Assembly (NCBI GenBank): GCA_900299255.1
Contig: OMJB01000054.1
Coordinates: 1 to 32,687, forward strand
DNA length: 32,687 bases
DNA from: Sphingobacteriales bacterium
Lineage (GTDB): Bacteria; Bacteroidota; Bacteroidia; Chitinophagales; Chitinophagaceae
Reading direction: 5' to 3'
Both the position numbers and the translations under genes were made by a program. A model generated the notes under the pieces. The model did not search any database. It had not been told where the DNA came from and saw only the letters and a program-made list of their open reading frames with translations. This document shows, one piece after another, positions 14,782 through 23,830 of this stretch. Every line of letters starts with the position of its first letter. Position 1 is the stretch's first letter.

Positions 14782-16446
14782 ATGATACGTAAAATTACTT
14801 TACTGATACTTCTCTTTCTGGGTCTGCACAGCAAAATGCAGGCACAGGTGGTACTGGATTCTGTTTCCATTTTCCTGCCCTACGGAATGGATACCAGCTG
14901 CCCCGGTTCGCAGATTATGCTTTATGCAGTTCAGAGTAATGACACTTTCAGCACGTCTGAGTACCATTGGTATATTAACACTACTTACACGGGCGTAATT
15001 TTGGATACATTGTATACTACTGCACCCGTGGATGGCGATGTGATCTCGTGCCACCTGGTGTACCGCAATAGCCTGGGGCGCCTGGATAGTTTTACTTCCA
15101 ATTCTATTACCATCCACCGTAGTACCAGTTTCAGGCCCCGCGTAGCTATTTCATTGATACATGGCACCAATCCTGATTGCTCTTACCGTCCGCTTACTTT
15201 CTATGCATTTCCTGTGAACGGTGGAACAGCGCCTGCTTTTCAGTGGCTCAGAAACGGATTGCCTCTGCCTGCCGAAGATAGTCAGGCAATAACACGTGTG
15301 TTTGCAGATGGTGATACAATCTCAGTTCAGATGATTGGTAACTCTACTTGCTCTGCTCCTTACAACGATACAGCCATTTCAAACTACGTTGTTGTTTCCA
15401 GAGACTCTGTTACTGCTACTATAGCCATTACCGTAACTGATAATCCGATTTGCCTGGGCGCTACTGACAGGTTTGATGCTACCATAGCAAGTTATGGGGT
15501 AGGTGCCTCGCTGGCGTGGTACATAAATAGCACGTTGGTGCCAACAGCACTGGGTCCTACAATGATTACTTCATCACTGCATAACGGAGATATTGTGTAT
15601 TGTATACTGCGCGCACCAGATCCGTGTGTGATCAACGATACTACAGTATCAAATGTTGTTACAATGACAGTTGTTACACCATTGTCCAACACAGCTTACA
15701 CAGTGCTTACGCGCGGTGCTAACCCTGGTTGCCTCGATTCGCCGGTAACATTTACTGGGCACTATACCAACTTTGGTGTAGCACCTACTTACGACTGGTA
15801 TGTGAACGGTGTGCTGACGGCGCATGATACTACAGTGTTTACAAATTTCTACCTGAATGGTGATGTAGTAACGTTTAAGGTACACTCTAACGATAACGGC
15901 TGCTATGTTAATGATACATTCTCTGCACCAAGTGTGCTGATGATTCGCGACAGTACGCCAGTTACCCCATGGTTATCATTGATAGGCGACCTGCTGGTAG
16001 CCAACAGCGGTGGCCACTATGTGTGGTATGTAAATACAGTTAACTCTTGTGTAGGCGGCCACATTGTGCCGGGCGCAATTAACGAAACATTCAACCCTAT
16101 AGCTCCGGGTTACTACTATGTGATTAAAGACACCAATAACTGCCAGTCTTTATGCTCTAATGTGATTTACATTTCGCTGCTGGATGTAAAGAATGTATAC
16201 AAACCAGCTGTGAAAATATTCCCTAACCCCACCACTGGTGTTGTGAATATGGATTGGGAAGGCCGCACTGTGAACATGAAGATGGATGTATATGACCTGC
16301 TGGGGCATGGCCTGCTGCATCAGGATATCGTAAATAAATCAACTTACGAAACTGACCTTTCTTACCTGCCGGAGGGTAACTACCTGCTAGTGCTGAAGGA
16401 TGAAGATGGCACAAAATCTACACACAAAATTTACATTTCTAAATAA
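14782..16446 (+). CDS. T9SS-exported protein with repeated Ig-like domains
   Basis: The 554-residue protein has a signal peptide (MIRKITLLILLFLGLHSKMQAQ), four to five degenerate repeats of about 90 residues and a C-terminal Por-type sorting domain (about 475-554, starting KIFPNPTTGVV and ending HKIYISK). Each repeat shows a cysteine after an Asn-Pro or Ser-Cys-Pro turn, a tryptophan in W-Y-x-N or W-L-R-N, and a Gly-Asp-x-(I/V) strand, as in Ig-like domains of Bacteroidota surface proteins. The sorting domain directs type IX secretion and attachment to the cell surface. No enzymatic domain is visible; adhesion is a guess. It is monocistronic with its own terminator. Confidence 0.88.
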   Translation: MIRKITLLILLFLGLHSKMQAQVVLDSVSIFLPYGMDTSCPGSQIMLYAVQSNDTFSTSEYHWYINTTYTGVILDTLYTTAPVDGDVISCHLVYRNSLGRLDSFTSNSITIHRSTSFRPRVAISLIHGTNPDCSYRPLTFYAFPVNGGTAPAFQWLRNGLPLPAEDSQAITRVFADGDTISVQMIGNSTCSAPYNDTAISNYVVVSRDSVTATIAITVTDNPICLGATDRFDATIASYGVGASLAWYINSTLVPTALGPTMITSSLHNGDIVYCILRAPDPCVINDTTVSNVVTMTVVTPLSNTAYTVLTRGANPGCLDSPVTFTGHYTNFGVAPTYDWYVNGVLTAHDTTVFTNFYLNGDVVTFKVHSNDNGCYVNDTFSAPSVLMIRDSTPVTPWLSLIGDLLVANSGGHYVWYVNTVNSCVGGHIVPGAINETFNPIAPGYYYVIKDTNNCQSLCSNVIYISLLDVKNVYKPAVKIFPNPTTGVVNMDWEGRTVNMKMDVYDLLGHGLLHQDIVNKSTYETDLSYLPEGNYLLVLKDEDGTKSTHKIYISK

Positions 16447-16471
16447 GAGCTTTTCCATACTATTTTGATTG

Positions 16472-16499
16472 CAGCCGCCCATTGGGCGGCTGTTTATTT
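16472..16499 (+). terminator. Terminator of the Ig-like T9SS cargo gene
   Basis: A GC-rich 9-bp perfect stem (CAGCCGCCC at 16472-16480 with 16484-16492), a 3-nt loop, and T-rich sequence downstream. It lies 25 bp after the stop. Confidence 0.9.
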
Positions 16500-17052
16500 A
16501 TTATCCTGATCTTGATTTACCGCACTCTCATTGAATTTCCTGCTGCCTAACGGTTTTCTGTTAAAAATCAGTGAAAGTGGTACGATAATTGCATGCTTAA
16601 ATAGGTAAAACAGGCGGTTTTTTGGTAAAAACCCTGTATTTGCCCCCGTTTTTGGGGTAGATTCAGATAGTAATAGAGATTCGGAGGAGGTTTGGCTATA
16701 TACCCAAACGGAATTCAAAATATTTTTTTCAAAAAACCCAAGATTTTTAGTTCAGGTTACGTCTATATGGGTGAGTGGTAAGTTTTGAGTACTGGAAGGC
16801 GCCTTTCATATTTAAATTTTTGACTGCTCAATAACTTACCTTATGCTCAGTAAATAATACCAAAAGGGTAATGTGGCCCCTATAACCGAAAACTTGAAAA
16901 TTTGCCTTACGTAGCCCGGATACGCGATATGGGATAAGCAGGGCAGCAGAAAAAAGGAAAATGAAGAAAAGAGAGTAATTTATTTTAACAAGAAAGGGAA
17001 AACACATTTTTGTTTTGCCTTACTGCCTCAAAAGCAGGAATACCTAAGCATT
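16500..17052. other. 550-bp gene-free region upstream of the sigma factor
   Basis: No supported gene was found; one 74-codon minus-strand frame at 16494-16718 has no family features. Notable structure: GGTAAGTTTTGAG at 16777-16789 faces CTCAATAACTTACC at 16827-16840 (an inverted repeat with a single-base bulge), enclosing a 10-bp palindrome AAGGCGCCTT at 16796-16805. This could be a regulatory or structured RNA region of the sigma-factor operon. The rest is AT-rich without recognisable signals. Confidence 0.5.
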
Positions 17053-17634
17053 ATGCCCGCATATTCTGAACAGGAAATAATAGCAGGGTGCCGGGAAAAA
17101 AACCGGGCTTCACAGGAGCAACTGTATAAAACTTACTATAGTACGTTTTTGAAGGTATGCGCCCGTTACGCTAAAAATATGCAGGATGCTGAACAACTAC
17201 TCAACGACGGATTCCTCAAAATTTTCACTCAGATAGATAATTACCGGCATACTGGTTCCTTCGGGGGCTGGATGCAGCGGATCATGGTAAATACATGCCT
17301 GGATTTTCTGCGGGGTACAGCCTTCAAAGAAGAATTGAAAATGCATGTAAACTCTGTTCCTGCTGAAGAAAGCAATATATCTGTGAGCAATCAGGCAATA
17401 GAGCAAATGGACTTTAAGGAACTGGTGAAAATGATACAGGGCCTGCCATCAATGACCAGAACGGTTTTTAACCTGTTCGTATTTGATGGCTACAACCATA
17501 AAGAAATATCAGAGCAGTTAAGTATCAGCGAGGGTACATCTCACTGGCATGTGCACCAGGCGAGAAATCTGCTGCAGGAGAAAATAAAAAAAAGTGAACA
17601 ACAAAATCTGAGTTATGAAGCCAAGAGAATTTGA
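17053..17634 (+). CDS. ECF-type RNA polymerase sigma factor
   Basis: The 193-residue protein has the two-domain layout of ECF sigma factors: sigma-2 (about residues 20-95, with LYKTYYSTFLKVC and FLKIFTQIDNY preceding GGWMQRIMVNTCLDFLR) and sigma-4 (about 130-180, LPSMTRTVFNLFVFDGYNH-KEISEQLSISEGTSHWHVHQARNLL, a helix-turn-helix). It likely redirects RNA polymerase to a small envelope or stress regulon. Its last 20 bases overlap the start of the following membrane protein, suggesting translational coupling, as is usual for sigma/anti-sigma pairs. A long gene-free region lies upstream. Confidence 0.92.
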   Translation: MPAYSEQEIIAGCREKNRASQEQLYKTYYSTFLKVCARYAKNMQDAEQLLNDGFLKIFTQIDNYRHTGSFGGWMQRIMVNTCLDFLRGTAFKEELKMHVNSVPAEESNISVSNQAIEQMDFKELVKMIQGLPSMTRTVFNLFVFDGYNHKEISEQLSISEGTSHWHVHQARNLLQEKIKKSEQQNLSYEAKRI

Positions 17635-18859
17635 CGAACTGGTCAGGCAGAAGTTTGATCAGGGCGGCTTTGAGTACAATCCCGCAAACTGGGACAGGCT
17701 TGAAGAGCAGCTGGACGGCCGATCTAAGAAAAGAAGCATTATGATGTGGTGGCTGATGCCGGTAGCCGGCATAGCAGCTTCGGTAGCTATGGCTATAGGA
17801 GTGTATCCGTTAATGCATCAGGGCGAAATAACACAGCCGGTGGCTGTACAGGTAGCGCATGCCGGAAAAGGCAGGGCAATACAAAAAGAAACAGCTGTGA
17901 CGGCACAGAATATGGCTGTATCTGCAGAGCGCACTGTTCATTACCATGCCGCAGCAACGGAGCGTGTAAAACCTGCCCCAAAAGCTACAGCAACTCAAGT
18001 GCCCAAAGAAGAGCACTTCGGAATTAATATAGATAATGCCGTGGTGAGTGCAAAACAACCCCGGAAAGTGAATACGAATCTGCTGTTTGCGCAATCAACT
18101 AGAGCTAAAAAAGACGAAATGCCGGTGGCTGCCAAAAAGAAGGAGGTGGCAGCAAAAGAAACAAAAACTGCCTCAAAGCCGGTTGTTACATTCAAAGAAC
18201 ATATACAGAAACCACAGCCTAAATTTTCGATTATACTGGTAGGAGCTTTTGCTACGGGCAACCAGAACAACAGCTATAGTGCCGGTGCTGCCATTCGCCG
18301 CAAGATCAACGATAAGGTTTATTTTGAAGGCAACGTGGCATTTACTAATACAAGCATTAATCAGGATATGCCAGTGCAGAAGATGATTACCCGGCCGGAT
18401 TACGTAACAACTTCCCAGCCGCCTTCAGGCAATACTGCTATTGCAGGCAAAGGACTGTCTACCAAGGGTGTGGCCAGCGGCAAGACTACTACAGATAACA
18501 TACCTGTTGCAGGTGAGCTGACCAGCAATAATGTGAGTTACAACCTTTCTTACCTGCAGGTAAATCCATCGCTGGGAGTGAAAGTAGTGAAAGGGGTTTC
18601 GTTGGGTGTAGGGCCTGATTTCCAGCAGGCACTGGCCGACAAACGCCCGGAAGCTGACCCGAACTATAAAGGTACTTCCTACAAAACGCCGCTCTTTGAT
18701 GTGGGCCTGATGGCCAGGTCAGAAGTTTCCATCAGCCGTACTCTGAAGGCCGGTGTATCTTACAGGAAGGGTATTAACAATGTAATAAGCCCTATGGGCA
18801 GCTTTATAGATCACGATTACCTGCAGTTTCAGGTGAAGTGCGCTGTATTTAACAGATAA
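17615..18859 (+). CDS. Membrane protein with anti-sigma-like N-terminus and barrel-like C-terminus
   Basis: The 414-residue protein starts with a short cytosolic acidic/aromatic segment (about 1-40, with FDQGGFEYNPANWDRLEEQL), one transmembrane helix (about 43-65), a long Ala/Lys/Val-rich linker (about 70-190), and a C-terminal region (about 195-414) of alternating beta strands that ends in an aromatic strand (HDYLQFQVKCAVFNR), resembling a small outer-membrane barrel. The N-terminal layout and overlap with the ECF gene suggest an anti-sigma or sensor role; no zinc-finger motif is visible. A barrel plus an inner-membrane helix in one chain is unusual, and a trans-periplasmic linker is one way to reconcile it. 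Function is inferred from context. Confidence 0.75.
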   Translation: MKPREFDELVRQKFDQGGFEYNPANWDRLEEQLDGRSKKRSIMMWWLMPVAGIAASVAMAIGVYPLMHQGEITQPVAVQVAHAGKGRAIQKETAVTAQNMAVSAERTVHYHAAATERVKPAPKATATQVPKEEHFGINIDNAVVSAKQPRKVNTNLLFAQSTRAKKDEMPVAAKKKEVAAKETKTASKPVVTFKEHIQKPQPKFSIILVGAFATGNQNNSYSAGAAIRRKINDKVYFEGNVAFTNTSINQDMPVQKMITRPDYVTTSQPPSGNTAIAGKGLSTKGVASGKTTTDNIPVAGELTSNNVSYNLSYLQVNPSLGVKVVKGVSLGVGPDFQQALADKRPEADPNYKGTSYKTPLFDVGLMARSEVSISRTLKAGVSYRKGINNVISPMGSFIDHDYLQFQVKCAVFNR

Positions 18860-18879
18860 TTTTTTTTAGTTGTTTTGGT

Positions 18880-18919
18880 AAGCGCAAGGTGTTATTCCAG
18901 TAATACTTTGCGCTTTTTT
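18880..18919 (+). terminator. Terminator of the sigma/anti-sigma operon
   Basis: AAGCGCAA (18880-18887) pairs with TTGCGCTT (18908-18915), extended imperfectly inward, followed by a T-run. It sits only 26 bp before the next start codon, so the M23 peptidase gene must use a promoter overlapping or just after it (GATATTTG at 18925-18932 is a near match to the -7 consensus). Confidence 0.85.
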
Positions 18920-18945
18920 ATGCTGATATTTGTGCAGCGCAAAAG

Positions 18946-20727
18946 ATGAAAAGCAACTGGATCATTATATGGCTGCTGCTGCCGGTAATTGCAGCCGCAC
19001 AAAAAAACACTCAGGGTTATCCGCAGGGGTATTTCCGTAATCCGCTGGATATACCCATTTTGCTGGCTGGTAACTTTGGCGAATGCAGAGGCGGCCATTT
19101 TCACAGCGGGCTGGATATCAAAACGGAAGGCGTGGAAAATAAAAAAGTACATGCAGCAGCAGACGGTTATATATCCCGCATAAAGATGGACAAAGGCGGC
19201 TTTGGGCACGCACTGTATATCACACACGCCAATGGCTATACCACGCTCTATGCACACCTGAACGATTTTGCACCAGCCATTCAGAAATACCTGCGCAAAG
19301 AGCAGTACGAAAAGAAAAAGTGGGACGTGGACCTGGCGCTTGACCCGGCAAAGTTTCCGGTAAAGAAGGGCGCCCTGATTGCATGGAGTGGTAATACAGG
19401 CGGCTCCACAGCCCCCCATCTGCATTTTGAGATCAGGAATACGAAAACAGAACATCCGCTGAACCCGCAGTTGTTTGGTTTTGCTGTAAATGACCATACG
19501 CCACCCAGGCCTAAGGAGGTGTACTTCTATACCCGTTTTACCGAGGCTTGGCCGGGCAAAGCAAATGCAAGCATTTATACCGGAACTCCTGAATGGTGCG
19601 GAGTAGCAAAGAGAGGAAGTACATATCAGCCCGCTATCGAAAGTTCGCGCGGAATAGCTGTTAAAAACGATACGATTAGCCTTCCGGTGTACAGGCAGTG
19701 CGAAAATATAGGCATAGGCATAAATGCCGATGATTTTATGGAGGGTAGCGAGAATACTATTGCATTTTATACCGCCAGGCTTTTTATGGATGATACGTTA
19801 AGGACGGAAGTGGTGCTGGACAATATCGGATATGACGAGACACGGTATATCAATGCATATACAGACTATGCCACCCGTCAGTGTGATCATAAATGGGTGC
19901 AGTGCCTGTTTCAGTTGCCGGGCAATATGCTGGACAGATTGTATAACAGCACTGGCAGCGGAAAAGGGCGGTTGTATATGGGCGATGGAAAAGTGCACAC
20001 TTTACGGATAGAGCTTACCGACAATAGCCAGAACACAGCAACGATTGGATTTTATATTAAGCCTGTAGAGCAGATCAGCCCAGATCCGGTTCTGGGCAAG
20101 GTTACGTGCGACATTGTTGCCCCGCACTCTGCTTACCGTATAGAAAGGGATGATATCCGGTTTGAGCTGGATGAGAAGCAGTTTTATGATTATGCCTGTT
20201 TCAGGTTCGCGGTTGCCGCAAGCACCGAGGGCGCCTCTGATAAATACAGCCTGCACGACCCGCAGGTGCCTGTACATCATTATTTTGAGCTGGAGCTGAG
20301 GCCCAGGCCCAACAAAGTGCCTGAACAGCTGAAAACCAAAGTGGTGATGAAATATACCGATGGCAAGGACGTTGATGGCAGGGTTGCCACTCTGACTGAA
20401 GGCGGCAGGTACAAAGCAAGGGTGCGCAGCCTGGGCACTTACTGGCTGGATATTGATACGATACCGCCGGTAATTGAGTCTATGCAGCGAAAAAACGGCA
20501 GCCTTGCCGGTGCAAAACAGCTGGCGTTTACAGTAAAGGACAATACCACCTCTGTGAGGAGTTTCAGCGGATACCTGGATGGCAAATGGGTTTGTTTTGA
20601 GCAGCATGGAGACGATTTCTTTTACAGATTTGATGAGCACTGCACTAAGGGTAAGCATAAACTGGTATTTACGGCAGAGGATGAGAACGGGAATGCCAGC
20701 AGTACAACACTTAATTTTGTGAGGTAG
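18946..20727 (+). CDS. M23 family metallopeptidase (peptidoglycan endopeptidase-like)
   Basis: The 593-residue exported protein has a signal peptide (about 1-19) and an N-terminal M23/LytM zinc peptidase domain. The ligands are visible: His53 and Asp57 in HSGLDI, the catalytic His158 and zinc-ligand His160 in APHLHFE, and the YAHL segment with His104. Such enzymes cleave peptide cross-links in murein during growth and division, or act as regulators when degenerate; here all key residues are kept. The remaining 400 residues are beta-rich with an Ig-like appearance and no sorting domain. The peroxiredoxin gene follows after 106 bp and may be co-transcribed. Confidence 0.92.
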   Translation: MKSNWIIIWLLLPVIAAAQKNTQGYPQGYFRNPLDIPILLAGNFGECRGGHFHSGLDIKTEGVENKKVHAAADGYISRIKMDKGGFGHALYITHANGYTTLYAHLNDFAPAIQKYLRKEQYEKKKWDVDLALDPAKFPVKKGALIAWSGNTGGSTAPHLHFEIRNTKTEHPLNPQLFGFAVNDHTPPRPKEVYFYTRFTEAWPGKANASIYTGTPEWCGVAKRGSTYQPAIESSRGIAVKNDTISLPVYRQCENIGIGINADDFMEGSENTIAFYTARLFMDDTLRTEVVLDNIGYDETRYINAYTDYATRQCDHKWVQCLFQLPGNMLDRLYNSTGSGKGRLYMGDGKVHTLRIELTDNSQNTATIGFYIKPVEQISPDPVLGKVTCDIVAPHSAYRIERDDIRFELDEKQFYDYACFRFAVAASTEGASDKYSLHDPQVPVHHYFELELRPRPNKVPEQLKTKVVMKYTDGKDVDGRVATLTEGGRYKARVRSLGTYWLDIDTIPPVIESMQRKNGSLAGAKQLAFTVKDNTTSVRSFSGYLDGKWVCFEQHGDDFFYRFDEHCTKGKHKLVFTAEDENGNASSTTLNFVR

Positions 20728-20833
20728 CTTGCCCGGCCTAACTGCGCAGGCAATAATAGTTGTGTTGCCGGCAGTGCTTAGCATGAGTACCAATAAAACA
20801 ATACCGTCAGATTACCAGCCTGAAATAATGTTT

Positions 20834-21295
20834 ATGAAACTACAACAGAAAGACAAAGCACCGGATTTCAATACGGCCGACCAGAATGGAAACAAGGTGT
20901 CCCTGAAAGATTTTAAAGGGAAAAAACTTGCATTGTACTTTTATCCGCACGATGATACCGAAACCTGCACAAAAGAAGCCTGCAACCTGCGTGACAATTA
21001 TGCATTGCTTCAGCAGAAAGGGATAGAAATAGTAGGTGTAAGCATTGATGATGAAAAAAGCCACAAGAAGTTTGAAAAGAAGTACAGCCTGCCATTTACG
21101 TTGCTCGTGGATACCGAAAAGAAGATTGTAAACGGCTATGGCGTATGGGGTGAAAAGCTGTTTATGGGCAAAACGATAGTAAGCACATACCGCACTACTT
21201 TTCTGATCAATGAAAAAGGGAGAATTGACCACATTATAGAGAAAGTAATCAGCAAAAACCACGCGCAGCAGATTCTTGATACATGGGGATTGTAA
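20834..21295 (+). CDS. bcp: Thioredoxin-dependent peroxiredoxin, Bcp/PrxQ type
   Basis: The 153-residue protein reduces hydroperoxides through thioredoxin. The peroxidatic Cys45 and resolving Cys50 lie five residues apart (TETCTKEACNLRD), the hallmark of Bcp/PrxQ, preceded by LALYFYPHDD; the conserved Arg lies in TYRTTFLI. Cytoplasmic, no signal peptide. The frame opens at a TTG at 20729, and ATGs occur at 20783, 20828 and 20834; MKLQQKDKAPDF (20834) matches the family N-terminus best, with 20828 also possible. It may be co-transcribed with the preceding M23 gene. Confidence 0.95.
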   Translation: MKLQQKDKAPDFNTADQNGNKVSLKDFKGKKLALYFYPHDDTETCTKEACNLRDNYALLQQKGIEIVGVSIDDEKSHKKFEKKYSLPFTLLVDTEKKIVNGYGVWGEKLFMGKTIVSTYRTTFLINEKGRIDHIIEKVISKNHAQQILDTWGL

Positions 21296-21311
21296 GCCAG
21301 TGTGCCTTTAT

Positions 21312-21335
21312 GGATTATAATAATCCGTATTTTTG
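21312..21335 (+). promoter_or_regulatory. Promoter with adjoining dyad before the NHL-repeat gene
   Basis: TATTTTTG at 21328-21335 matches the TAnnTTTG -7 consensus. Directly upstream, GGATTA (21312-21317) and TAATCC (21321-21326) form a perfect inverted repeat in the spacer, a possible operator. The start codon is at 21369. A 16-bp block ending here (21319-21334) is identical to 7806-7821 near the divergent promoter of the glycosyltransferase. Confidence 0.5.
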
Positions 21336-21368
21336 CAGTAATACAGTTCAGTACGGATAAATTAAAAA

Positions 21369-23756
21369 ATGGCAATGAAAAAATACCTTGTCCTGCTTAT
21401 TATTGTTTTATGTGCAGATGCAGCAATAGGGCAGAATATTAATACGATAGCAGGAACCGGAACATTTGGGTTCAGTGGCGACGGCAGCCCTGCTACAGCT
21501 GCGCAGTTTCAGTATATCTGGTATTCGGCACTGGGTGCGGGCGGATCAATATTCATTTCAGACAACAGTAACCACCGAATCAGAAAAATTGATGGCGCAG
21601 GCAACATTTCAACTTTTGCCGGCGATGGCTTGCCGGGGTTCTCGGGTGATGGCGGACAGGCTACTGCTGCTCATTTTTATGGCGCCGCCGGAATAACGGT
21701 TGATGCAGCGGGCAATGTTTATTTTGCTGACAAGACAAACCACAGAATCAGGAAGGTAAATACTGCCGGAGTAATATCAACAATAGCAGGCACGGGTGCG
21801 CCAGGGTTTGGCGGCGATGGTGGTGCCGCCATATCAGCAGTATTGAATGCTCCTTATGGGCTGCTGTGTGATGCTACAGGGAGTATTTATGTTGGTGACG
21901 TGGGCAATAACCGGGTTCGCAGGATTAATGCCGCCGGTGTTATCACTACGGTTGCAGGTATTGGAGCTGTGGGTTATACCGGCGATGGAGGGCCGGCTAC
22001 AGCAGCAAGGCTTTCTTCGCCAGCGTGCATAGCAAAAGATTTTCAGGGTAACATTTATATAGCCGATGTGAATAATAACTGCATACGCAAAGTAGATGTT
22101 TCAGGGATAATTACAACTGTGGCAGGAAATGGAACAGCAGGCTATAGCGGCGACGGAGGCCCGGCAATAGCAGCTATGCTCAACCAGCCTTTGGCTGTTG
22201 CGGTGGATGGTATCGGCAACCTTTTTATCTCAGACCAGTTCAACAACCGTATCAGAATGGTGGACCGCAATGGCATCATTACAACTATGGCAGGGACAGG
22301 TATACCGGGTTATGGCGGAGACGGCGGCCCTGCTTTGTCAGCGCAGTTTTACAACCCTTTCGGTATTATCAATGATACTACCGGTAATTTATACATCTGC
22401 GACTGGGGTAATTTCAGGCTACGTAAAATAGACTATAATAACCACATGCCTTCTTTTGTATCTGGCCTGGCTGACAGTTTTACCATCTGTGAAAATGACG
22501 GCCTTACAGCCATCAATTCGTTGATGCCAGTTACTGACCCCGATACGGCACAGACACTTACCTGGACGGTAATATCAGGGCCAATGCATGGCGCGGCTTT
22601 TACACCATTCTCTACGTCGTCAACCGGAGGGGCAATAGTACCCTCAGGGCTCTTTTATACACCTGCCACTGGTTACTCAGGCAGGGATACTTTTAGGGTA
22701 ATGGTTGATGATGGTTACGCTATAGACACCTTGATTATCTATGTACGTATCAAGCCGCTGCCATCTATGGGGCCTATCGTAGGCCCGGACTATGTATGCA
22801 TAGGATCTCCGGTGAATTATACGGATACTGCAGCGGGTGGTGTATGGAGCATGAGCAATCCGAACGCCACTATTACAACAACCGGTATAGTTCATGGTTT
22901 ACAAATGGGGCTGGATACAATAACCTACACACATACCATTGCGGGATGTGTAACATCTGCTACCAAATCTTTTGAGGTTTTTCCTGTCAGCGATACGATT
23001 GTAGGTATAACAGAGATGTGCCAGGGAATGGCTTCAATACTCACAGGCATCCCATCCGGCGGTACCTGGAGTTCTGTGTCTGGTGTGGTATCAGTAACCA
23101 ATGGGTATGTGCTGGGGCTTGTGCCGGGCATAGATACGATAACCTATACTGTTACCAATCCGTGCGGTACGTTCAGCCACCAGCAGGAGGTAATTGTAAC
23201 GCCGCTGGTGGCACCGTTTATTGATATCACTGCGGCTCCTGGGCCATTTATTCTGCCTGGCCAAAGTGATACCTTGTATGCCAATATTACTACCGGTGCC
23301 GGGCCCGGATATGATTATCAGTGGCAGCTGAATGGCACTGATATCCCGGGGGCTACAAATAGCTATTATATCAGCGATACGCTCAGGCGGCACGATTCGG
23401 TAACTTGTATCGTAACCAACGGGCCATGCAGAATATCATCGTTTGGGTGGATATACATAGATTATGTAAACATTGTGCCAATGACTGAACTGTACAGGGG
23501 GCAGTTATATGTTTCACCAAATCCGTCGAATGGAATTTTTACAGCAGAAGGCACCCTGGAGGCAGACAATAATACTGCAATACTGGAGATAGCTGATGTG
23601 CTGGGCAGGGTGGTTTACAGGGATGTAATTCAGGTAGTAAATGGGAATTTTAAAAAGCAGATAGATATTGGTGACCGGCTGAAAAGTGGCATGTACCTGC
23701 TCAGAGTCTGCTCTTCCGGTGGGCAGAAGGCCATCAGGTTCAGCCTTCGGAACTAA
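21369..23756 (+). CDS. T9SS-exported NHL-repeat beta-propeller protein
   Basis: The 795-residue protein starts with a signal peptide (MKKYLVLLIIVLCADAAIGQ; the ATG at 21375 is an alternative start). Residues about 24-350 form six NHL repeats of roughly 54 residues, each with the pattern ITTVAGTG, GDGGPATAA, a G-x-x-x-D turn and NNRIRKVD, predicting a six-bladed propeller. A cadherin/Ig-like section follows (about 355-700, with TDPDTAQTLTW and several Gly-Ser-Val strands), then a Por-type sorting domain (about 715-795, VSPNPSNGIF to the C-terminus). It is therefore a surface or secreted protein; binding of protein or carbohydrate is likely but the ligand is unknown. It ends at a bidirectional terminator. 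Confidence 0.92.
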   Translation: MAMKKYLVLLIIVLCADAAIGQNINTIAGTGTFGFSGDGSPATAAQFQYIWYSALGAGGSIFISDNSNHRIRKIDGAGNISTFAGDGLPGFSGDGGQATAAHFYGAAGITVDAAGNVYFADKTNHRIRKVNTAGVISTIAGTGAPGFGGDGGAAISAVLNAPYGLLCDATGSIYVGDVGNNRVRRINAAGVITTVAGIGAVGYTGDGGPATAARLSSPACIAKDFQGNIYIADVNNNCIRKVDVSGIITTVAGNGTAGYSGDGGPAIAAMLNQPLAVAVDGIGNLFISDQFNNRIRMVDRNGIITTMAGTGIPGYGGDGGPALSAQFYNPFGIINDTTGNLYICDWGNFRLRKIDYNNHMPSFVSGLADSFTICENDGLTAINSLMPVTDPDTAQTLTWTVISGPMHGAAFTPFSTSSTGGAIVPSGLFYTPATGYSGRDTFRVMVDDGYAIDTLIIYVRIKPLPSMGPIVGPDYVCIGSPVNYTDTAAGGVWSMSNPNATITTTGIVHGLQMGLDTITYTHTIAGCVTSATKSFEVFPVSDTIVGITEMCQGMASILTGIPSGGTWSSVSGVVSVTNGYVLGLVPGIDTITYTVTNPCGTFSHQQEVIVTPLVAPFIDITAAPGPFILPGQSDTLYANITTGAGPGYDYQWQLNGTDIPGATNSYYISDTLRRHDSVTCIVTNGPCRISSFGWIYIDYVNIVPMTELYRGQLYVSPNPSNGIFTAEGTLEADNNTAILEIADVLGRVVYRDVIQVVNGNFKKQIDIGDRLKSGMYLLRVCSSGGQKAIRFSLRN

Positions 23757-23774
23757 TCTTACTCGCGGTACTAA

Positions 23775-23819
23775 AAACAAAAAGAAGAAGCTGATGTGGC
23801 CAGCTTCTTCTTTTTGTTT
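23775..23819. terminator. Bidirectional terminator between the NHL gene and rpoZ
   Basis: A perfect 19-bp stem (23775-23793 with 23801-23819) and a 7-nt loop has A-rich and T-rich ends, so it can terminate transcription arriving from either side: the NHL gene (ending 23756) and the bamD-rpoZ unit (ending 23831). Confidence 0.88.
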
Positions 23820-23830
23820 ATGGGATATAC

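Noticed and set aside
16494-16718. 74-codon minus-strand frame after the Ig-like T9SS gene
   Set aside because: It starts within a gene-free AT-rich stretch, ends in the terminator of the preceding gene and shows no family features.
20002-20793. 263-codon minus-strand frame inside the M23 peptidase gene
   Set aside because: It is a shadow of a well-supported gene and has no recognisable motif.
21369-22440. Repeated DNA units that could suggest a tandem repeat or CRISPR-like array
   Set aside because: The roughly 160-bp periodicity is explained by six NHL repeats within a single reading frame.
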